A stretch of DNA of 64,000 nucleotides from Curtobacterium sp. MCPF17_052 (GTDB lineage: Bacteria > Actinomycetota > Actinomycetes > Actinomycetales > Microbacteriaceae): NCBI RefSeq assembly GCF_003234085.1, contig NZ_QKSD01000004.1, positions 124,001-188,000 on the forward strand, read 5' to 3'. Below the pieces are notes generated by a model. That model worked only from the letters and a program-made list of their open reading frames with translations. It searched no databases and had not been told where the DNA came from. Below, one piece after another: positions 51,227 through 59,594 of the stretch; the first letter of the stretch is position 1; each line of letters starts with the position of its first letter. Made by a program: the position numbers and the translations under genes.

Positions 51227-52906
51227 TCAGCCGACCAGCGCACTCCGCAGGGTGTCGAGGCCGACACCGCCGAGCGCGAGGGCGCGGTGGTGGAAGGCCT
51301 TGAGGTCGAACGACGAACCCTCACGCGCCGCCACGTCGTCGCGGATCGACTCCCAGACGCGCTGCCCGACCTTGTACGACGGCGCCTGTCCCGGCCACCC
51401 GAAGTACCGCGCCACCTCGAACTGCACGAACGCCGGGTCCATGTTGACGTTCCGCCCCATGAAGTCGAGGGCGTACTCCCACGTCCAGCCGCCGCCGTTC
51501 GGGTTGGTCTTCTGCAGGTGCACCCCGATGTCGAGCACCACGCGGGCGGCCCGCATCCGCTGCCCGTCGAGCATGCCCAGGCGGTCGCCGTCGTCGTCCA
51601 GGAACCCGAGCTGCTCCATGAGTCGCTCGGCGTACAGCGCCCAGCCCTCCACGTGGCCGGACGGCCCGGCGAGCTGCCGACGCCAGGTGTTGAGCTCGCC
51701 GCGGTTGTAGACCGCCTGGCTGATCTGCAGGTGGTGGCCCGGGACGCCCTCGTGGTAGACGGTGGTCTTCTCGCGCCAGGTGCCGAACTCGGTGACACCC
51801 TGCGGGACGGACCACCACATGCGGCCGGCACGCGAGAAGTCGTCGGACGGGCCGGTGTAGTAGATCCCGCCCTCCTGCGTCGGGGCGATCCGGCACTCCA
51901 GGCGCTTGATCGGGTCCGCGATGTCGAAGTAGCGACCGTCCATCGCCCGGATCGACTCGTCGCTGGTCTCCTGCATCCAGGCCCGGAGCGCATCGGTGCC
52001 CTGCAGCACCCGCGCCGGGTCGGCGTCCAGGACCTCGATCGCCCGGGCGACACTCGCTCCGGACTCGATGCGGTCGGCGATGCGCTCCTGCTCGTCGCGC
52101 ATCCGGGCGAGCTCCTCGATGCCCCACTCGTACGTCTCGTCGAGGTCGACGACGGCACCGAGGAAGCGGCGGGAGTGCAGCGTGTAGTCGTCCCGGCCGA
52201 CGGCGTCCACCGGGGTCGAGAGCGGCAGCACGTCGTGCTCGAGGAACGCACCGAAGGACCGGTAGGCGGCCGCGGCGACCTCGGCTCCCCGGGTCAACTC
52301 GGCGCGCAACTGGTCGGGGACGGGAGCGCCGCCCTCGAGCGCGGCACCGTCGGCGAGCTGCCGGAAGAACCCGTCGGGCGCGCCGTTGCGTGCGGCCTGC
52401 TCCGCGATGAGCTCGACCTGGCGCTTCGCCGCGGTGACGCCCTCGCGCGTGCCCTCCAGCAGGGTCTCGCGGTAGCCCTCCAGCGCGTCGGGCAGCGACT
52501 GCAGGCGGCCTGCGACGTCCTGCCAGTCCTCCGCCGTCGCGGTCGGCATCAGGTCGAAGACGTCGCGGAGTGACTGCGCCGGGCTCTGGATGACGTTGAG
52601 GTCGCGCAGGTGCAACTTCCGCTCGTACGACTCGACGGTCAGGTCGAGCTCGGCACCGAGGTCGGTCTTCGTCACACGGTCGACGTCATCGCGAGCGTCG
52701 GCGGCATCGAGCGCGCGGCGTGCCGAGCGAGCGGCGTCGGCGAGGGCCGCAGCACCGGCCGGCGAGGTGTCGCCGTACCCGTCGGTGCGGCCCGGCACGC
52801 CGATGTACGTGGCGACGGTCGGATCGAGGTCCACGAGCGTGGTGACCCACTGCTCGGCGACCTGGTCGACGGCGGACGGCTGACGGACGGGACGGTCATC
52901 GCTCAT
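51227..52906 (-). CDS. DUF885 family peptidase-like protein
   Basis: A 559-residue, mostly helical soluble protein of the DUF885 family, thought to be zinc peptidases. The likely metal motif YHEGVPGHHLQ is near residue 387, and EGWALYAERLMEQLG (about 420) holds the probable third ligand region. No signal peptide. The start is taken as ATG 52906 (MSDDRPVRQPS). An in-frame GTG at 52966 would add 20 residues encoded by an 18-bp tandem repeat, which I regard as untranslated leader. It lies between rpsA and polA on the same strand. Confidence 0.84.
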   Translation of the reverse strand: MSDDRPVRQPSAVDQVAEQWVTTLVDLDPTVATYIGVPGRTDGYGDTSPAGAAALADAARSARRALDAADARDDVDRVTKTDLGAELDLTVESYERKLHLRDLNVIQSPAQSLRDVFDLMPTATAEDWQDVAGRLQSLPDALEGYRETLLEGTREGVTAAKRQVELIAEQAARNGAPDGFFRQLADGAALEGGAPVPDQLRAELTRGAEVAAAAYRSFGAFLEHDVLPLSTPVDAVGRDDYTLHSRRFLGAVVDLDETYEWGIEELARMRDEQERIADRIESGASVARAIEVLDADPARVLQGTDALRAWMQETSDESIRAMDGRYFDIADPIKRLECRIAPTQEGGIYYTGPSDDFSRAGRMWWSVPQGVTEFGTWREKTTVYHEGVPGHHLQISQAVYNRGELNTWRRQLAGPSGHVEGWALYAERLMEQLGFLDDDGDRLGMLDGQRMRAARVVLDIGVHLQKTNPNGGGWTWEYALDFMGRNVNMDPAFVQFEVARYFGWPGQAPSYKVGQRVWESIRDDVAAREGSSFDLKAFHHRALALGGVGLDTLRSALVG

Positions 52907-52912
52907 GTCCCA

Positions 52913-52966
52913 GACACTACCCACCGGCACGACACTACCCACCGGCACGACACCACCCACCAGCAC
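52913..52966. repeat. Three 18-bp tandem repeats just upstream of the DUF885 gene
   Basis: Minus-strand units of GTGCCGGTGGGTAGTGTC: two identical, the third with two changes. They end 6 bp before the ATG and keep the reading frame with it, so they could either form the leader or a short N-terminal extension. Confidence 0.8.
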
Positions 52967-52971
52967 GGAGC

Positions 52972-53019
52972 GAGCGGCGGGACGGACGAGAGGCGCGCCT
53001 CCCGTCCGTCCCGCCGCTC
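52972..53019 (-). terminator. polA terminator
   Basis: Perfect 17-bp stem GAGCGGCGGGACGGACG with a 14-nt loop containing GAGAGGCGCGCCTC pairing, 19 bp past the polA stop. Confidence 0.85.
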
Positions 53020-53037
53020 ACGCGGGTGCGACCGCGC

Positions 53038-55710
53038 TCAGTGCGCCGCCGCCTCCCAGTTCGTGCCGAGCCCGACCGACACGTCGAGCGGGACGGTCAG
53101 TTCGGCTGCACCGCCCATGCGGGTGCGGAGGATCTCCTCGACCCGGTCCTGCTCCCCCGGCGCGATCTCGAGGATCAGTTCGTCGTGCACCTGCAGCAGC
53201 AGTCTCGAACCGAGGCCACCGTCGCGCAGGTCCGCGTCGACACCGAGCATCGCGATCTTCATGATGTCCGCCGCCGACCCCTGGATCGGAGCGTTCAGCG
53301 CGGCGCGCTCGGCGTTCTCGCGGAGCACCCGGTTCGGGCTCTTCAGGTCCGGGAACGGACGACGGCGACCGAAGATCGTCTCGGTGTAGCCGTCCTCGCG
53401 CGCCTGCTCGACCACGTTCCGGAGGTAGTCGCGCACCGCGCCGAAGCGGGCGAAGTACTCCGTCATCAGCGTGCGGGCCTCACTCTGCTCGATGCGGAGC
53501 TGCTTCGACAGGCCGAAGGCGCTGAGGCCGTACGCCAGGCCGTAGGACATCGCCTTGACCTTGGTGCGCATCTCCGGGCTGACGTCGGACGGCTCCACGC
53601 CGAAGACCCGGGCGCCGACGAAGCGGTGCAGGTCCTCCCCCTCGTTGAACGCCTGGATGAGTCCCGCGTCTCCCGACAGGTGGGCCATGATCCGCATCTC
53701 GATCTGCGAGTAGTCCGCGGTGAGGAGCGTCGTGTACGGCTCGGCGACCGCGAAGGCCGACCGGATCCGGCGTCCGACGGCGGTCTTCACCGGGATGTTC
53801 TGCAGGTTCGGGTCGGTGGAGGACACGCGCCCGGTGCTCGTGCCGGTCTGCTCGTACCGGGTGTGGATGCGGCCGTCGACCACGGCGGCGTCGAGGGTGT
53901 CGACGATCTGGCGGAGCTTCGTCGCGTCGCGGTGCTGCAGCAGCAGGCCGAGGAACGGGTGCGGGTGCTGCTCCTGCAGGTCGGTGAGGCTCGCGGCGTC
54001 GGTGGAGAAGCCCGTCTTGGTCTTGCGGGTCTTCGGCATCGCGAGCTCGGTGAACAGGACCTCCTGCAGCTGCTTCGGCGACCCGAGGTTGACCTCGTGC
54101 CCGATCTCGGCGAAGGCCTGCTGGGCGAGGTCCGCGGCGCGCTCCCCGAGCTCGTGCGAGAGCCCGGTGAGCACCGGGCGGTCGATGCCGACACCGGTGG
54201 TCTCCATGCGCGCGAGCACGGACGTCAGCGGCAGCTCGATGTCGTCGAGCACCGTGAGCGAACCCGGGTCGACGCGGGCGCGGAGTGCCGTGGTGACCCG
54301 GAGGACGTACCAGGCATGCACCCCGACGTTCACCGGGTCGGTCTCCGGCACGAGCTGGTTCGGGTCGGCCGTCGGCAGTTCCTCACCGAGCTCCTGGTAG
54401 ACGAGGTCGGCCAGGGGCTGACCCTGCTTGCCCGGGTTCGCCAGCCAGCCGGTGATGCGGGCGTCGCCGGCGATGCCCGCGACGGTGAAGCCCGCCGTCC
54501 CGAGCGCCTTGATCGCGGCCTTGGCGTCGTGGAAGTGCTTCGGGGCGTCCGAGGCGAACCATGCGGCGAGCTGTTCGTAGTCCTGTGCCCCGCTGCCACC
54601 GGGGACCAGGACGGCGTCGTCGTGGGTGGCGATGCCGATCGCGCTGAGACGACCGTCGATGACCTCCACCGCGACGCCGAAACCGTTCTCGGCGTCCGCG
54701 GCGTTCTTCCGCTCGAGCCAGTAGCCGAGTTCCTCGTCGATCAGGGTCTTGACCGGGGGCGGTGTCGGCCCGGCGTCCTCGACGCTGCCGTCGGTCGTCG
54801 ACGGTTCGGTCGGTTCGCCGCTGCCGACGACCTTGAAAACCCGGTCGAGCAGGGTCCGGAACTGCAGTGTGGCGAAGAGCTCGCGCACCGCGGCTTCGTC
54901 GAGCGGGCGGAGGGCGACGTCCGCCGGGCCGACCGGCAGTTCGACGTCGGTGACGAGGCGGTTCAACCGACGGTTCCGGATCGCCCGGTCACGCTGCTCG
55001 CGGAGGTTGTTGCCGACGACCCCCTTGATCTCGTCGGCGTGTTCGAGCACCCCGTCGAGCGAGCCGTACTGTGTGACCCACTTCACCGCGGTCTTCTCAC
55101 CGACCTTGTCCACGCCGATCAGGTTGTCGCTGGTCTCCCCCACCAGGGCCGCGATGTCCGGGTACTGGTGCGGCTCGATGCCGTACCGCTCGTAGACCTT
55201 GTCGCGGTCGTAGCGGGTGAGTTCGGACACACCGCGGACCGACGGGTACAGCAGCGTGACGTCGTCGTTCACGAGCTGGATCGCGTCACGGTCACCGGAC
55301 ACGACGAAGACCTGGAAACCCTGGTCGGCGCCCTGCTTGGAGAGGGTCGCGAGGATGTCGTCCGCCTCGAAGTCCTCCTTCGTGACGGTCGTGATGCCCA
55401 TCGCCTCGAGCGCCTGCTGCAGGAGCGGGATCTGGCCCTTGAACTCGGCCGGGGTCTCCGACCGGGTGCCCTTGTACTCGGCGTACTCGCGCGTGCGGAA
55501 CGAGAACCGGGAGATGTCGAACGCGACCGCCAGGTGCGTCGGCTTCTCGCGCTGCAGCAGCATGAGCAGCATCGAGATGAACCCGTGGATGGCGTTCGTG
55601 TGCTGCCCCTCGCGGTTCACGAAGCTGTCGACCGGCAGGGCGTAGAAGGCCCGGAAGGCGAGCGAGTGGCCGTCGATGACCATGAGGGTAGGCTTTGCGG
55701 AGTCCGACAC
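53038..55710 (-). CDS. polA: DNA polymerase I
   Basis: An 890-residue repair and primer-replacement polymerase. The N-terminal 5' nuclease domain spans about 1-300 (DGHSLAFRAF, VSGDRDAIQL, GVDKVGEKTA). The middle domain corresponds to the 3'-5' exonuclease but lacks the DxE metal motif where I would expect it, so proofreading is probably lost, as in several actinobacteria. The polymerase domain has motif A TADYSQIEMRIMAHLSGD (about 660), motif B KAMSYGLAYGLSAFGL and motif C LLLQVHDELILE (about 836). GTG 55710. It is divergent from a thioesterase gene across 78 bp. Confidence 0.96.
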   Translation of the reverse strand: MSDSAKPTLMVIDGHSLAFRAFYALPVDSFVNREGQHTNAIHGFISMLLMLLQREKPTHLAVAFDISRFSFRTREYAEYKGTRSETPAEFKGQIPLLQQALEAMGITTVTKEDFEADDILATLSKQGADQGFQVFVVSGDRDAIQLVNDDVTLLYPSVRGVSELTRYDRDKVYERYGIEPHQYPDIAALVGETSDNLIGVDKVGEKTAVKWVTQYGSLDGVLEHADEIKGVVGNNLREQRDRAIRNRRLNRLVTDVELPVGPADVALRPLDEAAVRELFATLQFRTLLDRVFKVVGSGEPTEPSTTDGSVEDAGPTPPPVKTLIDEELGYWLERKNAADAENGFGVAVEVIDGRLSAIGIATHDDAVLVPGGSGAQDYEQLAAWFASDAPKHFHDAKAAIKALGTAGFTVAGIAGDARITGWLANPGKQGQPLADLVYQELGEELPTADPNQLVPETDPVNVGVHAWYVLRVTTALRARVDPGSLTVLDDIELPLTSVLARMETTGVGIDRPVLTGLSHELGERAADLAQQAFAEIGHEVNLGSPKQLQEVLFTELAMPKTRKTKTGFSTDAASLTDLQEQHPHPFLGLLLQHRDATKLRQIVDTLDAAVVDGRIHTRYEQTGTSTGRVSSTDPNLQNIPVKTAVGRRIRSAFAVAEPYTTLLTADYSQIEMRIMAHLSGDAGLIQAFNEGEDLHRFVGARVFGVEPSDVSPEMRTKVKAMSYGLAYGLSAFGLSKQLRIEQSEARTLMTEYFARFGAVRDYLRNVVEQAREDGYTETIFGRRRPFPDLKSPNRVLRENAERAALNAPIQGSAADIMKIAMLGVDADLRDGGLGSRLLLQVHDELILEIAPGEQDRVEEILRTRMGGAAELTVPLDVSVGLGTNWEAAAH

Positions 55711-55788
55711 CCGGACAGCCTACCGACGGCCCCCGACAGGGTGCGGCCGCGGTCCGGGCGGAACGACCACGCGGAAGGCCGACGCGAC

Positions 55789-56220
55789 GTGACCGACGAA
55801 CAGACCGTCCGGGGATCTGACGAGGGCGTCGCGGAGTACCTCGCGCGCGGCGTCGGGCAGCTCGCCGAGAAGATGGGCATGGAGTTCACCGAGCTCTCCG
55901 CCGAGCGGTCGGTCGCCAGCATCCCCGTCGAGGGCAACCGACAACCCGCGGGCCTGCTGCACGGTGGCGCCTACGTCGTCCTGGCCGAGAGCCTCGGGTC
56001 GATGGCGGCGAACATCCACGCCGGTGCCGGTCGCTACGCGGTCGGCATCGAGCTCAGCGCGTCGCACACGCGGAGCGCGACGAGCGGCCGGGTCACCGGC
56101 ACCTGCACCGCGATCCACCTCGGCGGCACGCTCACCACGCACGAGATCGTCCTGACCGACGACGAGGGCCGGCGCTGCTCGACCGTGCGCATCACGAACA
56201 TCATCCGCGACGCCCGCTGA
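55789..56220 (+). CDS. Hotdog-fold thioesterase (PaaI-like)
   Basis: A 143-residue acyl-CoA thioesterase of the PaaI/MenI type. The motif GLLHGGAYVVLAESLGSMAA (about 55-74) provides the central helix with the catalytic acidic residue. No signal peptide or membrane helix. The chain length and lone-gene setting do not identify the substrate; a menaquinone-pathway (DHNA-CoA) thioesterase is one possibility. GTG 55789 is the start; the much longer frame upstream is antisense to polA. It converges with the GNAT gene. Confidence 0.85.
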   Translation: MTDEQTVRGSDEGVAEYLARGVGQLAEKMGMEFTELSAERSVASIPVEGNRQPAGLLHGGAYVVLAESLGSMAANIHAGAGRYAVGIELSASHTRSATSGRVTGTCTAIHLGGTLTTHEIVLTDDEGRRCSTVRITNIIRDAR

Positions 56221-56264
56221 CGCTCGGGTGGGCCTCGGGCGCTGCACCTCGAGCTCCGGAGCTG

Positions 56265-56293
56265 GTCCGCCAGGGCTCAGGCCTCTGGCGGAC
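56265..56293. terminator. Hairpin between thioesterase and GNAT genes
   Basis: Stem GTCCGCCAG / CTGGCGGAC with an 11-nt loop, overlapping the GNAT stop codon, between convergent genes. Confidence 0.55.
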
Positions 56294-56747
56294 GCTGCAG
56301 CAGGAGCGGGTTGTCCCCGAACCCGAGCCGCCGGTAGAGCGTCTCGCCGTCGACGCTCGAGTGCACCGACGTCCGCTCCACCCCGGCGTCGTCGGCGAGC
56401 TCCAGCAGTGCCGTGACCAGTCGTCTCGCGACACCCCGGCCGCGGAGGTCCGGGTGCACGTAGACGGTCTGCACGTCACCGGTCACCCGACGCTCGGGTC
56501 GGTCCGGCGTCGGCGGTCGCTCCGTCAGGGCCAGCCAACCCATCCCGAGCACGACGCCGTCTCGCTCGGCGACGACGCACCGATGGCTGTCCGGGTTCGC
56601 GGCCGCGAACGCGGTCGTCGCATCGCGGTACCGCGCGGCGGACACCGCGGGCGTCGCACCGCCCTCGTCGACGCTCCACCGCCAGCGCAGGTCGGCCACC
56701 GTCGGCAGGTCGGCCGGTCGGGAGGCCCGGATCACCACGTCGTCCAT
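56277..56747 (-). CDS. GNAT family N-acetyltransferase
   Basis: A 156-residue acetyltransferase of the GNAT fold. The acetyl-CoA pyrophosphate loop appears as VYVHPDLRGRGVARRLV (about 96-112), and the terminal LYRRLGFGDNP is the usual last strand-helix. The first half has the family's ADLRWRW region. Substrate unknown: relatives modify amines, antibiotics or protein N-termini. The 3' end contains a copy of the convergent hairpin; a GGGAGGCCCG core also lies in its 5' coding region (56720-56729). ATG 56747; about 50 bp after pdtaR on the same strand. Confidence 0.85.
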   Translation of the reverse strand: MDDVVIRASRPADLPTVADLRWRWSVDEGGATPAVSAARYRDATTAFAAANPDSHRCVVAERDGVVLGMGWLALTERPPTPDRPERRVTGDVQTVYVHPDLRGRGVARRLVTALLELADDAGVERTSVHSSVDGETLYRRLGFGDNPLLLQRPPEA

Positions 56748-56798
56748 GCCCTCACCCTGCCACGTGGCAGGGCGGAACCGGTATGTCCGCGCCGACGC

Positions 56799-57404
56799 CT
56801 ACTTCTTGGCGCTGAGCTGCTCGATGATCGCCTTGGCGACGTCGTGCATGGTCAGCCGGCGGTCCATGGACGCCTTCTGGATCCAGCGGAACGCCTCGGG
56901 CTCGGTCAGGCCCATCTTCTCGTTGAGCAGGCCCTTGGCCCGGTCCACGAGCTTGCGGGTCTCGAAGCGCTCGACGAGGTCCGCGACCTCTGCCTCGAGC
57001 GTGATGATCTGCTGGTAGCGCGAGAGGGCGATCTCGATCGCAGGGAGCAGGTCGTTCGGGGTGAAGGGCTTCACGACGTACGCCAGCGCGCCGGCTTCGG
57101 TCGCCCGCTCGACGAGCTCCTTCTGGCTGAACGCCGTGAGGAGGACGACCGGGGCGATGTGGTTCTTCGACAGCCGCTCGGCTGCGGAGATGCCGTCGAG
57201 CTGCGGCATCTTGACGTCCATGATGACGAGGTCGGGGCGCAGGTCGGTCGCGAGCTGCACCGCGGTCTCGCCGTCACCGGCTTCACCGACCACGTCGAAC
57301 CCGTTGTCGCGCAGGATCTCGACGATGTCGAGGCGGATGAGCGACTCGTCCTCGGCGACGACGACGCGACGGGGTGCGGCTGCGGTTGCTTCTGTGTCAC
57401 TCAC
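56799..57404 (-). CDS. pdtaR: ANTAR-domain response regulator (PdtaR type)
   Basis: A 201-residue two-component regulator that acts on RNA rather than DNA. The receiver domain is at about 14-125, with phospho-acceptor Asp in LVIMDVKMP and conserved Lys in YVVKPFTP. The ANTAR RNA-binding domain is at about 140-195 (LVDRAKGLLNEKMGLTEPEAF). In mycobacteria the homologue Rv1626 works with the kinase PdtaS and lies near pyk and polA, as here. No kinase gene is present in the window. GTG 57404 is the start; the upstream frame runs into the tRNA. Confidence 0.94.
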   Translation of the reverse strand: MSDTEATAAAPRRVVVAEDESLIRLDIVEILRDNGFDVVGEAGDGETAVQLATDLRPDLVIMDVKMPQLDGISAAERLSKNHIAPVVLLTAFSQKELVERATEAGALAYVVKPFTPNDLLPAIEIALSRYQQIITLEAEVADLVERFETRKLVDRAKGLLNEKMGLTEPEAFRWIQKASMDRRLTMHDVAKAIIEQLSAKK

Positions 57405-57453
57405 GACGGAGAGCCTACTAGACGCTCGATCCGACCGCGGCAACCCAACCAGA

Positions 57454-57478
57454 CGGAGCTCCGGTACTCGGAGCTCCG
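57454..57478 (-). terminator. tRNA-Leu terminator
   Basis: Perfect 10-bp stem CGGAGCTCCG with a 5-nt loop, 7 bp after the 3' end of the tRNA on the minus strand. Confidence 0.75.
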
Positions 57479-57485
57479 GCACTTG

Positions 57486-57565
57486 TACGAGTGGCGGGAC
57501 TCGAACCCGCACGCCAGAGGCAGAGCATTTTGAGTGCCCCGTGTCTACCATTCCACCACACTCGC
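57486..57565 (-). tRNA. tRNA-Leu (anticodon CAA)
   Basis: Folds as a type II tRNA of 80 nt. The acceptor pair is GCGAGTG with CACTCGT (one G-U), and the discriminator is A. The anticodon stem GGGCA / TGCTC surrounds loop CTCAAAA with anticodon CAA (reads UUG). The short variable arm is GCC/GGC and the T-arm GCGGGTTCGAGTCCCGC. The CCA end is not encoded. It lies alone between pdtaR and the HdeD-like gene. Confidence 0.9.
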
Positions 57566-57691
57566 GAGCCGTGCCAGCGTAGCAGTCGCGCCAGCCGACG
57601 CAGGTTCCGGCCAGGCCCCGGCGCACCGCGACGCGGGTGGCCCGGTCACGGTACGGTCGGAGGTCCGGCTGACCTGTCAGGGAGGAGCCCC

Positions 57692-58231
57692 GTGGACTCT
57701 CGTGCCGTCCGCACGTTCCGCGCGTTCGTCGTCGTCACCGCGGTCGTCGCGATGACCGCCGGCGTCGTCGCCGTCGTCTGGCCACGACCGACGCTCGTGC
57801 TCGTCGCGCTGCTGTTCGGGGTCTACCTGGTCGTCGCGGGGGCGATGCGGGTGTTCGCCGCGGCGCGCGGGTACGGCACGCCGGCCGTGTGGCGCTGGAC
57901 CTCGGGCGTGGTCGGCACCCTCGTCGGCATCGCCGGGCTCGTCACGCTCCTCGACCCCGCGGTGCCGCTCGTCGTGTACGCGGTCCTGGCCGGGGCCGGC
58001 TTCCTGGTCGAGGGCGTCGCGGCGCTCGTCGGCGCCCTCGTCGGGCACCCCGGCTCCTCGCGGGCGCCGACCGTCGTGAGCGGTGTGCTCTCGGTGCTCT
58101 GCGGTGCGGCCGTGTTGCTCGCACCCACGACGGCACTCGAGGTGTTCACCGTACTGGCCGGCATCGCGCTCGTCGGGGTCGGCAGCGCGGCGCTGCTCCT
58201 CCTGCCGGCCCGCGCGGCCGCCCGCCGCTGA
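57692..58231 (+). CDS. HdeD-like DUF308 membrane protein
   Basis: A 179-residue protein made almost entirely of membrane helices, about six in three pairs. This is the repeated DUF308 layout of the HdeD family (for instance FVVVTAVVAMTAGVVAVVWP and TLVLVALLFGVYLVVAGAM, then two similar pairs near 65 and 125). HdeD in E. coli is linked to acid resistance, but the biochemical function is not known, so no transfer of that role is justified. GTG 57692 has a strong GGAGGAG site at 4-bp spacing. It converges with the ferritin-CCC1 gene. Confidence 0.85.
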   Translation: MDSRAVRTFRAFVVVTAVVAMTAGVVAVVWPRPTLVLVALLFGVYLVVAGAMRVFAAARGYGTPAVWRWTSGVVGTLVGIAGLVTLLDPAVPLVVYAVLAGAGFLVEGVAALVGALVGHPGSSRAPTVVSGVLSVLCGAAVLLAPTTALEVFTVLAGIALVGVGSAALLLLPARAAARR

Positions 58232-58259
58232 CCGGCCACTGCCGGACGCTGACCGGCCG

Positions 58260-59429
58260 CTAGCCGGTGCTCGTCCCGAACAGCAGACCGAGCAGGTACG
58301 TCACGGCGGCGGCGCCGAAACCGATGCCGAGCTGCCGCAGGGCGCGCCGCAGCGGCGAAGCACCGCTCAGCACACCCACCACCGCGCCGGTGCCGAGCAG
58401 GGCGAGGCCGACCAGGGCTGCCGCCAGACCGATGGCCGGCCAGCCCTCGAGCCCGAACAGGTAGGGCAGCACCGGGATCACCGCACCCGACGCGAAGAAG
58501 CAGAAGCTCGAGAGCGCCGCGCTCGTCCCGGTGCCGATCGCCTCGTGGTCGTCCCCGTCCTCGGTGACGCCCGGTCGGGGCAGGGCCGACCGCGACCGGA
58601 CGACCGGCACGCCGCCCGTGGTCGGGGCGACGAGCAGCGAGGCGATGACCTCGTCGGCGTGCGCGGCGGCCTCGTCCTCGCTCATCCCCCGCGCCCGGTA
58701 CACCAGCGCCAGTTCGTTCACGTCGACATCCAGGTCCGCGACCGCGTGCTGCGCCTCCGGGTGCGGCGCCGAGGCCTCGAGCAGTTCCCGCTGCGACCGC
58801 ACCGACACGTACTCCCCCGCGCCCATCGACAGCGCCCCGGCGAGCAGACCGGCGATGCCACTGAGCAGGACGAAGTGCCGATCGGCTCCGGAGGCACTGA
58901 TGCCGATGATGAGCGCCAGGTTCGACACGAGGCCGTCGTTCGCCCCGAAGACCGCGGCGCGGAAGGTCCCCGACAGGCGCATCCGGCCCCGGTTCGCGAG
59001 CCCCCGCACCACCTCGCCGTGGATCCGCTCGTCGGCGGCCATCGTCGCGGTGGCGTCGGCGTCGTCCGCGTACGGCGAGCGGTCCTCGGCCCGCTGCATG
59101 AGTGCGAGGACGAACACCGACCCGAACCGCTTCGCCAGGGCGGCGAGGACACGGGTCCGCAGGCTGCCTGCGAGCGGACGGCCGACGTCGTCGCCGAGCA
59201 GGTCACGCCAGTGCTGTTCGTGTCGCCCCTCGGCCTCGGCGAGGGCCGTCAGGATCTCGCGCTCCTCGCCGCTCCGCCGCGTGGCCAGGTTCCGGTAGAC
59301 GGCGGCCTCGGCACGCTCGTCCGCCAGGTAGCGGCGCCACCGCTGCACGTCGGCGCGGGAGCGCGTCGCGCCGCCGGACGGTGCACGGTCCGACGGTGGG
59401 CGGTCGGGCTGGAGGCTCGGGTCAGCCAT
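58260..59429 (-). CDS. Ferritin-like / CCC1-VIT1 fusion membrane protein
   Basis: A 389-residue fusion. The N-terminal ~150 residues form a ferritin-like helical domain with metal-type acidic and His residues (ERAEAAVYRNLA near 38, EAEGRHEQHW near 65, and DERIHGEVV near 133). The C-terminal CCC1/VIT1 domain (about 155-389) has five helices and the motif FGANDGLVSNLALIIG. The same architecture is found in MbfA, an iron/manganese exporter of alpha-proteobacteria, so iron or manganese export or storage is likely. No iron-responsive operator was recognised upstream. ATG 59429. Confidence 0.86.
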   Translation of the reverse strand: MADPSLQPDRPPSDRAPSGGATRSRADVQRWRRYLADERAEAAVYRNLATRRSGEEREILTALAEAEGRHEQHWRDLLGDDVGRPLAGSLRTRVLAALAKRFGSVFVLALMQRAEDRSPYADDADATATMAADERIHGEVVRGLANRGRMRLSGTFRAAVFGANDGLVSNLALIIGISASGADRHFVLLSGIAGLLAGALSMGAGEYVSVRSQRELLEASAPHPEAQHAVADLDVDVNELALVYRARGMSEDEAAAHADEVIASLLVAPTTGGVPVVRSRSALPRPGVTEDGDDHEAIGTGTSAALSSFCFFASGAVIPVLPYLFGLEGWPAIGLAAALVGLALLGTGAVVGVLSGASPLRRALRQLGIGFGAAAVTYLLGLLFGTSTG

Positions 59430-59539
59430 GCGACGCTCCTCGCGTGTTCGGTCGATCGGGACGGGACCACGCTACCGACGCGGCCGGCGTCGAGGACGCA
59501 CCGCGGGCCTCCCGGCCGACTGAGCAGCCGAGCGTCACA

Positions 59540-59582
59540 CGACGAGAGGCCGCCGCCCGGTCCGGGTGACGGCCTCTCGTCG
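59540..59582 (-). terminator. pyk terminator
   Basis: Perfect 13-bp stem CGACGAGAGGCCG with a 17-nt loop, 13 bp after the pyk stop. Its arm GACGAGAGGCC is shared with the hairpin at 61076. Confidence 0.85.
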
Positions 59583-59594
59583 ATCGGTCCGGGG

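Noticed and set aside
53026-55788. Long upstream extension of the thioesterase frame
   Set aside because: Antisense to polA; homology to the hotdog fold begins only after the GTG at 55789.
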